Shown in pieces: positions 12,752-25,201 of a stretch of 64,000 nt of DNA (the first letter of the stretch is position 1; each line of letters opens with the position of its first letter). A program made the position numbers and the translations under genes. Origin of the DNA: Colletotrichum lupini (lineage: Eukaryota > Ascomycota > Sordariomycetes > Glomerellales > Glomerellaceae); the NCBI RefSeq assembly GCF_023278565.1, contig NC_064672.1:2232001-2296000 (forward strand), in the 5' to 3' direction. Under the pieces are notes generated by a model. That model saw only the letters and a program-made list of their open reading frames with translations, had not been told where the DNA came from and searched no databases.

Positions 12752-12910
12752 ATGTGTAAACAACGATGGCGGATGCATTACTCTTGCGGCTGTGGCTACT
12801 ATGAGACGGAATGGCAGACTATTGAGTGCAGCAGGACACGACTTCACATCAACACCACCTATACAGGTGACGCCGGGATCTGCATGGCGTGCGATGAAGA
12901 TCCAGCTTAA
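12752..12910 (+). CDS. small Cys-rich hypothetical protein
   Basis: A 52-residue frame starting MCKQRWRMHYSCGCGYYETE and ending near ICMACDEDP. It has six Cys, including a CGC cluster, an isolated Cys after about ten residues and a C-x2-C near the end, plus one His, so metal binding is possible. Short Cys/His-rich proteins starting MC.. are often annotated in ascomycete genomes, and this spacing looks similar, but I cannot name a family. I chose the ATG at 12752; an in-frame ATG at 12710 would add 14 residues. It could be the remnant of a longer gene. Confidence 0.35.
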   Translation: MCKQRWRMHYSCGCGYYETEWQTIECSRTRLHINTTYTGDAGICMACDEDPA

Positions 12911-13062
12911 GCAGCGTTGCAATTTCATGTACGAGTGCACCTCACAATCAATTTCGTCGCTCCATTGTTGTTTCGCCTGGCGATCAGACGTGAACTCGAG
13001 TTTTTTATCTTTGCTCGAGCCGAATACTTCGGCAGGTGTTTTGAGAAGTCTTCATACTTACC

Positions 13063-14211
13063 TCACTTCGTACCAGCGATACAGTTCCCCATTGTGTGCG
13101 GCCTCTGCCCATTCAAAGCAGCCCTCAACTCCGTCTCAAAGTCTTTACACCAAGCTTCCTCCCCATACACAGGCTTCCACCCCAACTTCTCCCTTGCCAC
13201 AGTTCCTTTTGTTTTACGATGCCCAGCATACCCAGTCTCAGTAACATCCATATTCCCAGCACACGTCTCCGCCGCCTCCTCAAGGCTGACGTTCCTAACA
13301 ATCTTCTCCCGCGGTCCGTCTTTCTTGGGAAGATTTCCAGTGGCAAACGCGATATCAAGACACTTTCGCGGGATATCAATCGTCAACGTCCTGCCCACAA
13401 CTGGGAACATAATCCCCTTCTTGCCCTTGGGAACATTGACCCCACCACGCTCGATGATGTCTAGAACACACAGAACGTAGAGGTCCGCAAGGTCGGAGAC
13501 GTGAACGTAGTCGATACAGCCCGTCTCATCACCCAACGTCAATCCACAGCCGTTTTTGAGCACGTAGCCCGTCATTATGGGGATCATCAACCCCGCCTTG
13601 TTGAAGAGCCCTGAGCCGGGCCCGAAGATGCAAGGTGATTGAATACTGACTGCGTTGACGCCGAGTTCGTCCCCGACTCGGAGCACGGCTAGTTCTGCGG
13701 TTCTTTGAGGGTACGGATCTTTGGCGTTTTCGGCTTCTTCAAACTCATACACCTTCTCGGCAAAGGCGTCCTCATATTCAGCATTGGGCCTGTTCACTCC
13801 AGTCAAGGGCTTATCGGCGATATTGGAAGCGCCCGACGTGTGAATGATCCAGACCGGTCGTCCTCCGTTCCGATCCTTGCGTTTAGCGATACCGCGAACG
13901 AAGGCCTCTGCCGAGGGCGGGTGAAACCCCGAGCCTGCGTTGATCACGATGTCATGCTCAGAGGCAAGGGCTGTCAGGGCCAAGGTATCGTCGTACGAGA
14001 CGATGGACACAGGCTTCACAAGTGAACCATATGAGTCCGTAAGTTTTGCTGCGCGGTCTGGGCCGCCGCGGACTGGTATCGTGATTGGAGAGGAAGAGGT
14101 GAGGATAGAGGTGAGAGAAGGGTGCTTGAGGAGGTGGTGGAGGACAGACCCGCCAACGTAGCCGGTTGCTCCGCTCAGAAGGATCTTTGGTGGCGGGTTC
14201 GAAGCCATCAT
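13063..14211 (-). CDS. NAD(P)-binding Rossmann protein, epimerase/NmrA-like atypical SDR
   Basis: Probable cytosolic oxidoreductase or dinucleotide-sensing protein of the extended/atypical SDR group; substrate unknown. It is a single-exon gene of 382 aa. The N-terminus carries the dinucleotide-binding loop GATGYVGG at residues 14-21 after a short beta strand (KILLS). Later blocks typical of this group are HDIVINAGSGFHPPSAEAF, VWIIHTSGASNI and DYVHVSDLADLYVLCVLD. A clean YxxxK catalytic pair is not obvious, which favours an atypical or NmrA-like member over a classical dehydrogenase. Fungal relatives are often called NAD-dependent epimerase/dehydratase. ATGs at 14211 and 14208 are adjacent and either could be used. 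The next gene upstream on the same strand is the secreted peroxidase, with 770 bp between them, so no operon-like coupling is implied. Confidence 0.8.
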   Translation of the reverse strand: MMASNPPPKILLSGATGYVGGSVLHHLLKHPSLTSILTSSSPITIPVRGGPDRAAKLTDSYGSLVKPVSIVSYDDTLALTALASEHDIVINAGSGFHPPSAEAFVRGIAKRKDRNGGRPVWIIHTSGASNIADKPLTGVNRPNAEYEDAFAEKVYEFEEAENAKDPYPQRTAELAVLRVGDELGVNAVSIQSPCIFGPGSGLFNKAGLMIPIMTGYVLKNGCGLTLGDETGCIDYVHVSDLADLYVLCVLDIIERGGVNVPKGKKGIMFPVVGRTLTIDIPRKCLDIAFATGNLPKKDGPREKIVRNVSLEEAAETCAGNMDVTETGYAGHRKTKGTVAREKLGWKPVYGEEAWCKDFETELRAALNGQRPHTMGNCIAGTK

Positions 14212-14979
14212 GATGATTAGATAGATGAGAAGCCAGTTTCAAACTAGCAGTCCAGGACAAATGAAGTGGCCGGATCGTCTAGAGACTGAGCAAGAATTCA
14301 ACCTTCTTATAGGTAGACGGACACACCAGCTTCAAAGATGACTGCAGTAGAGAAGACATCCTTCGGACTGGAGGGGCTCCTCATTATCCCCCAACATTGC
14401 AGACCGCTAGGAACGCTCACAGACACTCCAAAACACTCAACCAACAGACCCTCGATTCTTGGCGCCTTCGAAGAATCCATGGACCCTGGAGACAATCGAT
14501 CAATCACCGCCAAGGGGCCGCCGGACCGGACTCCGCGTTCCGCTCCCGCGACCCAACTCTGCAAGCTTTTGTGTCATTGCAGTACGTCTTTCTCCACTTC
14601 CAAGGGTTGCACTTGCTGGTTTAGGATGGTGTGATGCATGAACGTTGTTGGTGAACCAACAGGTCGAGCAGCACCAACAATCACTTGGACTTTCCCATGA
14701 CCAACTTCCACTGTAGGGAACATTTCGGGCATCAATTTGGTAAGCTCTCCGCTTGATGTCGCAAGATCCCGAGCCCGAGGTTTGTAGGATAGTAAACCTC
14801 GTTATGATTCGCCGAAGCTGGTTCAAGGTTTCGGATCGCCTAGAGTTCGAGCCTTATCCTGAATGTTTGATCACAAATCGGACCTCGCTTCGGTAACTTT
14901 GTGAACTTGACGTCCATTCTAGCTAGTAGATGGCTTGTTTGTAATTATTCTATGAACCCTCGCAATATGAAGCGGCCTC
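14212..14979. other. intergenic between SDR-like gene and peroxidase
   Basis: Overlapping short open frames on both strands (14307-14826) have no motif. The stretch should contain the SDR-like gene promoter and the 3' UTR of the peroxidase gene. Confidence 0.4.
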
Positions 14980-15848
14980 TTATAGGCCAATCTTTGCTGC
15001 AAGATAGTGAACCGCAACCTTCGTAGTAAGGGCCAGTATGCCGGTGGCAGGGATTTTGTCGTCATCCGAACGCCTCTGCCAGCCAAGCTCGAACGGCAGT
15101 CTCTCGTTCTCTGTGGGAGTTGACGTTAGCTTTCTCGAGGGCTTCAGCGATAGCAAGCTATACTTACCAAAGAAGTACTCAACCCAGGCCCTGTTGGCGT
15201 TTCCATCGTCATAGTCCCCAAAGAGACCAAGATACATGGCCGTTTGCCCCAACGAGTTGGTGTATCCGTCAAGTGGCAGCTTGTACTCTGGGTTGATCTT
15301 CTCTGCACTCTTCTGCCTTGCAACGAGCGCCTTAGCGGCATCGCTGATGGAGATTGTTTCTGAAGGCCAGTATGACTTGGTCTCGTCGAATATCGTCTGG
15401 TTGAAGGACCAGTTGTCACCAAAGTAGATGTCCGCTCGACTCAACGACGCGTCGTGCTCAATAAGATTGTGCTTGTTCAAGTCGTTGAGGTGGAAGGTGT
15501 CTTTGTTTCCGGTTGATGATGCCTCGAGAGCTTTATTCCCTTGGAGGCGGAAGAAGAGTTTTGCGTCCTCGCGGAGGTTGAGCCCGGTATGCATGCCTTC
15601 GATGAGTGCGTCGACGGAGATGTTTTGGCCGTTTCGGGGGAGGTAGCCGTGGTTTGCGAGACTGTTCAGGAGGGGGCACGGGGCGCGGCCTAGGAATGTT
15701 ACCGAGGTTAGTCGTGATGTCACCTACGGACCGCTAGCTGAGTTCTCTACTCACGATCGTTCGATCCTGGTGTCTGCCACGCATGATCGGCATCTTGACA
15801 CAGAACCGATGTTGTGAAAAGGGCGAAAGATAAAAGAGTGACGCGCAT
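14980..15848 (-). CDS. secreted haem-thiolate peroxidase (chloroperoxidase/unspecific peroxygenase family)
   Basis: Extracellular haem enzyme that uses H2O2 to halogenate or oxygenate organic substrates. Exons 15755-15848, 15168-15689 and 14980-15110 join to 249 codons (248 aa), the size of short-type family members. Exon 1 supplies a signal peptide (MRVTLLSFALFTTSVLC). Seen: the haem-ligand motif PCP (Cys36) in RRAPCPLLNSLANHGYLPRN, and the cation-site motif EHDASLSRAD with Glu109, His110 and Asp111. The C-terminus ENERLPFELGW is also typical. The second intron (15111-15167, 57 bp) is a multiple of three and stays open, so an unspliced reading would add 19 residues; splicing gives the better family match. 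Substrate preference cannot be read from sequence. Confidence 0.9.
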
Positions 15849-16912
15849 CTTGGCTAGGCAAAACTAACAACACGAACAAACGAACGACTGGTAGTTAGAT
15901 GCGAAAGGACGGACTAGACAAAGTGATCTGCAGGATTCAGCAACAAATGGGCATCCAGATTCTAGATATGTTTCTGCCTTGATCGGCGGCAAGACCGGTT
16001 TTGACCGGGGGACACATCCAGATCAGGAAAGAGACACGGGCCACCCCGGACTGCCCGATGGCCGGCTCCACGGCCGAGGACCGAATTGCGATGCGGGTGG
16101 ATCGGGACCCCGTATTCTGGAAATTACTTCAACTTAAATTTAGTGCAACATCAGGCAAGTAGCCACACACGGAGTCCGAATTACTCATCTTTTTGACTCG
16201 TGATGATCCACCACCTTCTGCTTTGAGTATATATATGCACCTTTATATATGCGGTTGTGAACGAATTCGGACTCTTGAGATTGCCGCTCTGCCTTTGGGG
16301 GCTGTTTAACCTATTCTTGATGCCGTCTATCTACCGAAAGTCCGTCCAGCGCCGTCGACGGCAGCCCGTTTTAGCTACATCAACACAAACCGTTGCATTT
16401 CATAGGTGTGGAAAGCATCAACACTGGTCGCATAATTGTTCTCATGATGAATCAAACCTGTGTTACCTCAAAGCCATGCATGCAAAGCTTTACGGCTTGG
16501 TAGTCTGAGGGCATGCATCCTAGCACATGGCCAAGCATGCGACGTAGCCTACTTGCTTCACGCTGATAAACTGATCTTCCACTGCTATGTACGTTTGCAC
16601 TTATGCGCCCCTCAAGGGGCAGAAAACCAGAGGTCAACAAATAGCATATCGAATAAATACGTTATTAGAACGTCTACTCGTCGCTGTTAAGCAGCACCAT
16701 GCTAACATAATCGAATCGAAATGATGAGTGAGTGGCGGGGTGACATGCAGGCAGGCCGAGTGGGACTACATGCAACATGATCTACCTATTAACGTGCCCA
16801 GCTGCGCCCCGGTGCCCTCCCATTGCTACCAAATGGCCGTATCCATGGCCAAACACGCCATGCCCCCCCCCCCTCCGTGCCAACGAATCCATTTCCAGAA
16901 CTTGGCATCGCA
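15849..16912. other. intergenic, promoter side of peroxidase and of NLR pseudogene
   Basis: Roughly 1 kb separates the divergent starts of the peroxidase (-) and the NLR-like pseudogene (+). A short TA-repeat stretch (TATATATATG near 16225-16250) could serve as a core promoter element. I see no gene. Confidence 0.4.
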
Positions 16913-17786
16913 ATGTCAGATCCTCTCTCCATCGCAGGCAGCATCGCTGGTATAGTCCAACTATCCGCATCCGTCTTCCAGCAGGCCTCCAAGTTCATAA
17001 AAGATGCCAAAGGGGCTGAAAAGACCGGCAAAGATCTTGCTGACCAAACCAGAAATCTGTCTGGGGTTTTGCAGAACCTTTCCCTCCTTGCGTCGTCACT
17101 CGAAGAAGAGACTTCTATTTCGGCATTCAAGGCACATCATCTTCACGCTTGTCGGCAAACTCTACTCGCTGTCGAAAAACGTCTAGACAAGCCGTTGTCC
17201 GGATTCACAAAGGAAGTAGACGGGAAGCAGTGTACCGCAGCCTGAAATGGCCTTTCTCCGCTGATGACACTAAGGGCCTGCTTGCACAAAGTGAAGGTCA
17301 TCGAAGCACTGTTTCTCTGGCCCTGTCTACAGACACTCTAGAGAGTATGCTGGAGTGTTTGGAAAAGTAAGACAGCATCATTGGAAGGATCAGTTCATTG
17401 AAGCAGAAAGTGGAGCGCCTGACTGCCATCCAGACGAGGATCGAGTATGATGAAAGGCATCAAAAGATAATCGACTATTCCATGAAGGTCAAACCTCAGA
17501 TCAACTTACAAACGTCGAGTCGATTACGCCAACCCTTGACTGGACTATGGCTCACGGAGAGTAATCCTACTTTTTTTTGTTTGAAGTGGGCTGACCTCCC
17601 ACGCTCCGGTCTCTGGTTGAGTAGAATCCCCGGAGCTGGGAAGACGATTCTATCCGGCATGGTCATTGAGAAAATCCTACAAAAAAGCAGTCAATTGGTC
17701 GCCGTGGCATTCTTCTATTGTGGTCACAAGAATATTAACATCCAGAAGCTTCTCAATGTCTTAAGCACAATAGCCGTCCAATAAGG

Positions 17787-17791
17787 CTAGC
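17787..17791. repeat. target-site duplication, left copy (CTAGC)
   Basis: The five bases CTAGC immediately before element 1 are repeated at 25197-25201 immediately after it, the mark of LTR-retrotransposon integration. Confidence 0.9.
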
Positions 17792-17993
17792 TATTAGTAT
17801 CCCTATTACAGGGTAGTTAGTTCGAACCGTAGTTAACGAAGAGATCAATTAAACTATATAAATATCTATATAAGTATAAAAAGAAGGTTCTAACTATAAG
17901 TTAAGCTAATTATAATAATTATAAATAGGGCCCCTAATTAGCCCCTATATAGTCGGCTATATACCGCAGTTAAATTAAACTTCTAATCCGATA
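17792..17993 (-). repeat. 3' LTR of element 1
   Basis: 202 bp matching the reverse complement of the solo LTR at 38765-38969. Terminal TG...CA has become TA...TA. The outer 90 bp are less mutated than the inner part, and differences are mostly G-to-A within TpG. A T-rich run (17999-18012) just inside is the complement of the polypurine tract. Confidence 0.92.
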
Positions 17994-20900
17994 CTAACTT
18001 TTTTTTTTTTTTATTAATTTAATTACTACGATTAGAAATATAATTCGACCTCGGGCCCGTTCACTAAGTCATCTCTTTTTCCTCCTTTTTTTTACTCTTT
18101 TTATATAACTTATCCCTTTATTTATATAATAACTTTTTTATTACTTACGAATTACTTTAATCCCTTATTTAGTATTATTTTTATAAAAGCGTTTACGAAG
18201 TTATTTTTATTATTAATCTAATAAATCTTAAGTATTTCGCGCCTTTTATATAATTACCTAAGGGCTATAATATTAATTATAAGCCTCTTTTTTTTTGTTA
18301 TTTTTAATTTAATAAAATATTTATATAGCGAGTAAGAATTAGTATAAATAACTATTAAAATAAGTAAAAGGCTAATTTAATTAGTAATTTTCTTTAGTAT
18401 TATTAAAATTATATAAAAGAGGTTAACGCTATTAATTATATTATAAACCTCTAACGTTAGTATACTTCTCGTTACTCGCTTATTTTTAATTAATAAGTAA
18501 TAGATTATATTATTATATATAGTAAATTCGCTCTTACTTATACTCTTATTAGCTAGGATAATAATATACTTTAATTACGAAATAAGGTCGTTATTATTTA
18601 TAAATAACTTATTAATAAAGACGTAAAGCTTACTAATTATAAGGTTAATTAAATAATAAATAAGACCTCGATCGAGATTTATTTATTATTATTTAAACTA
18701 CTTATTAAGTATTTTAACGTTTTATTTAGTTAGATCTATAGCTTATATTACTTTAATATAATTAAAAATTACCTCAAGCTAATAAATACTTATAATATAT
18801 ACCCCTTATATAAGCTTAGCTTTATATTACTTTTTAATATTAATTACGTTTAGATTAACGAAGTTAATTTTCTCGCCCTACCCCTTTTATTAAAAAACGA
18901 CAGTTTCCCTTTTAATTATAAAAATCTTATTATTAAATACTAAGGGGGTATTTATTATAAACACCTCTTTTAGCTTCGCTACGAAGCCTGCTTTTTAAAG
19001 CTCCTTATTCTCTTTTTTTATAAAATTAATATTAAATAGGCTTAATATATTATTAATTTATATTTTAATAATCTTAAATTAATTACCTTTATACTCCGCG
19101 ATTAATAAGTACGGGTTATACGTAAAAATAATTATTAATAATTAATTAATATAAAAATCGTAATAAATAGCTTATTAATAAGTACCCGATTTTACGAGCT
19201 TATATAATAACTTAAGTACTTTAATAATCGTACTTTTTAAGTACTTATTAACTATTTCTTTTAGTAAATAGGCTAGGATTTTCTTTATAAGCCCTATAGC
19301 TAATTAAGTATAAGCCTAAGTAATATTACGGCTCTAAATCTCGTATCCTTTTTTTTATAATAATACTATTAGTACTATTATTAATTATTAGTTATAGTAT
19401 TATATAATAAGTAATTATATAAGTAATATTACTTTTTTAACGCTACTATACCCCTAAATTACGTATCTAGACTTCTTATATAGCTAGGGTATTCTTTTCT
19501 TTTTAATTTTATAAACTATTTATAATTTAAATATGCGGAGGTTTATATATTTTTCTAAATTATATAGGATAAATCGATAGACCCTTCGATTATAAAAAGT
19601 CTTTATTTTAATAAGATCTAATCCCTTATACGGCTTTTTAATAATTATAATTATACTTTCTTTACGTAGTTTAACTACTAGCTCGAAATCGGCTTTTTTT
19701 TTATTATATAAAAAGTATTAATTACCTCGTTATTAATAATAAATTACTGCGTTAGGGCTTATTATTATAGTCTTTTATAACGTCTTATTAATAATATTAA
19801 TACCCTTTTAATAATTTCCTTTTCCTTATTATTTATTAATATTATTACGACGATTTTATTAAACATAATTTTCTATACCTCTATTGCGGGTTATATAATT
19901 TCCTCGAGCTCTTTTTTTTTTATAAGTTAGAAATTACTTTATTAAGATTTATATAATACGGTTTAATTACCGTAATTAATATTTTAAATAGCTAGTTACG
20001 ATTTTTTATAACTATATAAGAGCGCTCGTTAATAGAAATTAACTTATATAGCCTAGCTTATTATTAGGTAATTTCGCGCTATACTTATATATCCGAATTT
20101 AGTAATATATTTAAATTATCCCCTATATTAGGCCTATTATATATAGTAATTACTTTATTAATTTATTTTCTTATACTTACTTTATATAATACCCGTATTA
20201 CTTTTTTAATTACTTAAGCTCGTTAGCTTATACTTAGTAACGGTAATAAAGCTAAGGTCGTTCTTAAATATATTTTAAATACTAATAGTATTAATATAAG
20301 TCCGTTAGGCCCTATAGTATCGTTATAATATTTAAGTACTATTTAAAAGTATTCGTCGTTAATAAAATCCGGATTTTCCTTTTTAATAATTCTAAACGCC
20401 CTTTTTAACTATTAATATACCCTCTTTATTTTTTTAATACTATAATACGCTTTAATAGGTACGATTTTTAGTTATATATTATAAGCCGTCGTATTATTTT
20501 TAAATTCTATTAACTTAAAGCTAGTATTAGCGTCGGTTTTAATACCGTTTAGCAGTCCTTAATATATATTAATTTAGCTTTTTTATAGGGCTATTTATAC
20601 TATCTTTACTTATAAATCCTAGAGGAATTACCCTATTTAAAAAGATATAGCTACGTTAATTATATATAATACTAACTAACTATTTATATAAAAGATATTA
20701 ATAACGATTTCCTAATTAAAGTTAAGCTTATTACGTAATTTAAACTTAAATTTACGTAAGCTTTGCGTATTTATTTAGTATTAATAATATATTTTCGTTA
20801 ACTACTCTAGCGCCCCTATTTCGATATTATTATTACTTAATTACTTTAAGAGGTTATATAGCCTCGTAACTAACGGGTACTTAAATCTCTAATATAGTTT

Positions 20901-23900
20901 TTTAAGCTTACTTTTTATTAAGTAATTAATTAACTTCGTATTATTAATAAGCTTTATAAACGTATACCCCTATTATTATTTAACTATTTTAAAGTACTTA
21001 TTATTAGAAATTCTATTCTTTATATTATTAAATATAATACTTAGTTAATCTATATTTTTTAGATATAAGAAAAATAGGGTATTAACGAGTAAAATATAAA
21101 AAGTTATTATTTTAAAGTACGTCTCTACTTTTATTATACTTAAGGTAACGATTTCTTTACTTAGGCCAAAACTAATCCTTATAATACTTATTATTAATAT
21201 ATTAAGTATTATTAGCGCGATCTTTTATAGCGCTTAGAATTACCCTTTTCTTTTAGTTAATTATTATAATACTTTCATATTTAAAATAATTTTATAAAAA
21301 TTATCTAGGCCGTACTTTTTACTTATATAAAATGCTTATATAAGCTTAGTATTCGAGGCATTTAGGTAATATAAAAAGGGCCCCTCTAGCTACCCCTAGA
21401 TTTACTTAGTACTATATTCCTTTTTTTTAAATATTAAAAACAATAGCGTTTTCTCTTTAATTATTAAAAAAATAGGCTTTAGCCTTATTAAATTTACCCT
21501 TTCGGCCGCCTCTATATCTATTATTTAAGGGACCTTCCCTTATTATTTATAAATAAAAGCCTATTTATTAAGAGCTTTTATTACCCTTTATTTATTTAGC
21601 TTCGTATATTTTTTAGAAGCTAACGGGGTAAAAAAAGAGTAGTTAATATCGTTAATTTTATTATAATTTAATTCGTTAGTATAGGGGGTAAGATTTTTTT
21701 TATTTTCTAAATTTCTTATAGGGGGTATATACTTTAAGCTACTACTTTAATTATTATTATTAAGTTCTATACCCCTAGATCTATTTTTATATATAATAAA
21801 GAATTAGTTAAATTAACGAGGGCTAGTTTTATTATTTACTACCCTCGAATTTTTATATTATTTATACGATTTAGTACGCTCTTTTTTAGAGTAGTTACTT
21901 AATTAATATTTATCCTTTTTATAAATATAATATTACTTTTTTTATTACCTTATCTATAAGTTAAATTTTTACTTATTTAACGAATCTAGGCTTTTTTATT
22001 AATAACTATTATATTTAGCCTCTTTTTTTTTTTATACGTTCGATCGACTTAATATTATTAATAAGGGCCGTTATATATTTGAAAATAAGTTTAGTATAGT
22101 ATTCTTACTTTAATATTAAAGCTAAATCTTAGCTTTAAATAAAGCGTTTTATAATTTTTAGGTATTTAATATAAGGTTATTTTTGTTTTTAATATACGCT
22201 AGACTATAATATAAAAATATTTAACTTTTCGCTTATTTATTTTCTTATTTAGCTAGGTTTTCGCTAGTTTATTAATTTAATTAATAAGCTTTTTAAGGAT
22301 CTTTACTCGCAATTTACTTTTTATTATCCTAGCTATAAATATAAAAAAAATCGCTCGTAATTTAGATAGGAGCTCTAGGTTCTTATTATAGGTCTCGAAG
22401 CGGCTTCGGATTACGTTAATTATACTAAAAAAGTCGTTTTAATTAAGATTATATATTACTTTATAATAATAATTAGAAGCTTTGTTTATAAATACGATAT
22501 TAATTACTAAATAATATTAATATTCTTTAATTCCGACTTTTTTATAATAATTATAAAATATTATTAGGGGTTTTTATAAGACCTTATACTTCCTCTTAGA
22601 ATATAATTTCTTTTTTAAAAAGATCTTTTTAAAGTTTATAAATTACTTCGTATTTATTATTAAATTTTTAGTATTTATATATAATCCCTATATCACTACG
22701 TATTATTAATAACTTCGGGTCGTTTACCTCTTTTTTTATTAACTAATTAGTACTAAATTTCGTATTAGTAATAGTAATAAATTATAAATCGAAATAGGTA
22801 GAATTATTAATTATCGTACTTTTAATACTATATTTTACCCCGGTATATCTTTTTATAACAATAGATTTTTATTAGTAATTATAGGGAGAAAATCTAGGTC
22901 GTTTACCCTTTTTCTAAATTTATTAAAATAATTATACGCTCTATTGACCTATACTTAGTTCTATAATACGAATTCCTTTTTTATAATTATTATTATTAAT
23001 ATTTTATATAGCTCTTACGATTATAATTATATTAATAATACCCCTTATTTATAAAGGAATTTATTAACTACTTTTATAATTCTTAGGTTTATATTTATAA
23101 ACTATTTATTTAGTTAGTAACTAAGGTCGTTTACGATTTTATAAAATAGGGGTTACCCCTATAGCCCCTTTTTCTTATAAACCTTAGTTAAATAGATTAA
23201 TATTATATTAATTTACTTATTATTAAGCTAATTTATAATTTTATATATTTATATCCCCTAATAATCCGGGTTAATATTTACTTATTTATAAAGGATTAAG
23301 ATTCTATTTAGGATCGGGTTTTATTCTCTTTTTTTTTACCTTAACTCGCTAAGGGTTATATTCTAGCTTATACCCGTATTAATAGTTATTAATATATTTA
23401 ATTTTAATAAGGATATATTTAATTCGCGCGCTAGTTATAATAAATCCGTACTTTTATTACTTAACGAATTTATTAAGGTTTAGGAAATCCTTACTTCCTC
23501 TTACTATTTTATTACTACTCTCGTTTTTATTATTTTTAATAATTACTATTACTTTTTTAAATCGCTAGCTATTATACTTACTAAGATCTTTTTTTTTATT
23601 TAATATAAAAAAGTAGGTTTTAATAGTTCTTTTTAATAATAATAATAATAAACGTTTATATTATTATAAAAAGATATAATAATTAGTCTTAGGATTTTTA
23701 TTAGTTACTAATTTCTATTATCCTATATACTTTTAGCTTCTTAAGCCTCGTATTTTTTATAATTTTTAAATAGCTTCTTTTTCTAACTTACTTTTTTTAG
23801 AGTAGTATTTTATAAAAATAGTTAAAAATAAACGCCGGGCGGCTCGTAAAAGAGCTATATAAGTTATTAAAAACCGTATAAGCCGTTAAATATAGTTAAT

Positions 23901-24994
23901 AAAATTAAGCCCTTTTTTTTATAAAATCGTAGATTTTAAAGACTTATTAAAAATACTTATTTATTACTTATACGTAATAGGGTTAGATATTTTAGAGATC
24001 TTATTTTTTACGGCCTCTTAGTACCTTATTTTATATTTTTTAAATAGTTTTTTTTATAACTTAATTATAGTTAGGTAATTATTACTTATTAATAATCCCT
24101 TTTATTACTTAGTTAATTTCTTAAAATTAATAATTTCGTACTAGGAGTTAATATAAAAAAAAGTTTTTTAATAGCCCTTTAGAAATTTCTTTTTTTTTAA
24201 ATCCTCGTCTTTTTAGCTTTTTTTTAAGCTAATAATAACTCTAATAGGAGGTTATAAAACTGCTTTAGGGTAGCTACCTTTTTTTTAAATTAATTTTTAA
24301 AATTTATAATATTCTTAACTTAATATTATTAAGATTTTTAAATCCCCTCTTCCCTCGTTAAACTATCCTCTATATTTTATTTTTAAGTAATACTTAGGGA
24401 GTAATTAAGGGAGCTATAAAAAGGTTATTTAAATTATAAATTTAAAATCGTATTTATAAAATCCTTATAATAATAAACTTTTTTATATACTATAGATCTC
24501 TTAGTTTAATAACTTTTATAGGGTTACTTTTATTACTAAATAAGAATATTTATATTTAAAAATCCTTTTTTTTGATTACCTAGTATTTTTTTATATTATA
24601 TTATTAAGCTCGTTTATTATGTTAATTAATTAAATAAGTAGTCGTTACGTAAGTATTTTTTTTTATTAATTTAACTAGTTAATTTTTAATTATAAGCCGG
24701 TTATAAAAAAGTCGTTTAATAAAAAAGCTACTCGGGGCGATAATAAAAAGCTAGTTATTTAAGTAGTTTTATTAATTAATATAGTTTAACGTAGTAAACG
24801 TCGATTTTTTATAAATAATAAAGGGTTATAATTATTTAATTCCGTATAGTATCTAAGAATTACCTCTTTTTTCGTTTATTTCTATAAAATTAATTAATAT
24901 AAATCTCCTATCCCGTATAATATTAAAAAGTCGTCTCTTTTACGTAGCGAGATACTTTACTAATTTATAATAATAGAATTTAATTACTAATTAA

Positions 24995-25196
24995 TATTAA
25001 TATCCCTATTATAAGGTAGTTAGTTTGAACTATAGTTAACGAAGAGATTAATTAAATTATATAAATATCTGCGTAGGTATAAAAAGGAGGTTCTAACCGT
25101 AAGTTAGGCTAGTTATAATAATTATAAATAGGGCCCCTAATTGGCCCCTGCGCAGTCGGCCGTATGCCGCGGTCGAATTAGACTTCCAATCCGACA
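24995..25196 (-). repeat. 5' LTR of element 1
   Basis: 202 bp, heavily mutated at its inner end but close to the solo LTR over the last 100 bp, ending CCGACA (complement of the TGTCGG start). Confidence 0.92.
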
Positions 25197-25201
25197 CTAG
25201 C
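25197..25201. repeat. target-site duplication, right copy (CTAGC)
   Basis: Second copy of the CTAGC duplication; NLR-like coding sequence resumes directly after it (reading QNHEAFGILEEYH). Confidence 0.9.

Larger units (their letters stand above)
17792..25196 (-). mobile_element. Ty1/Copia-type LTR retrotransposon, RIP-degraded (element 1)
   Basis: A 7405-bp element with 202-bp LTRs at both ends and a CTAGC target duplication. Its interior is the reverse complement of element 2 (30268-37682), so it lies on the minus strand with its 5' LTR at the right. It is extremely AT- and TpA-rich and holds no open frame of 60 codons, the expected result of RIP. The RNase H relic recognised in element 2 has its counterpart here near 18150-18720 on the minus strand. 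Family placement as Copia rests on RNase H lying next to the 3' LTR and on remembered similarity to fungal Copia polyproteins. It is not autonomous: no intact gag-pol remains. Confidence 0.93.

Noticed and set aside
17792..25196. AT-rich blocks (also 30268-37682) as mitochondrial DNA, centromere core or assembly artefact
   Set aside because: Paired LTRs, exact 5-bp target duplications, mutual inverted similarity and an RNase H relic identify RIP-mutated retrotransposons.
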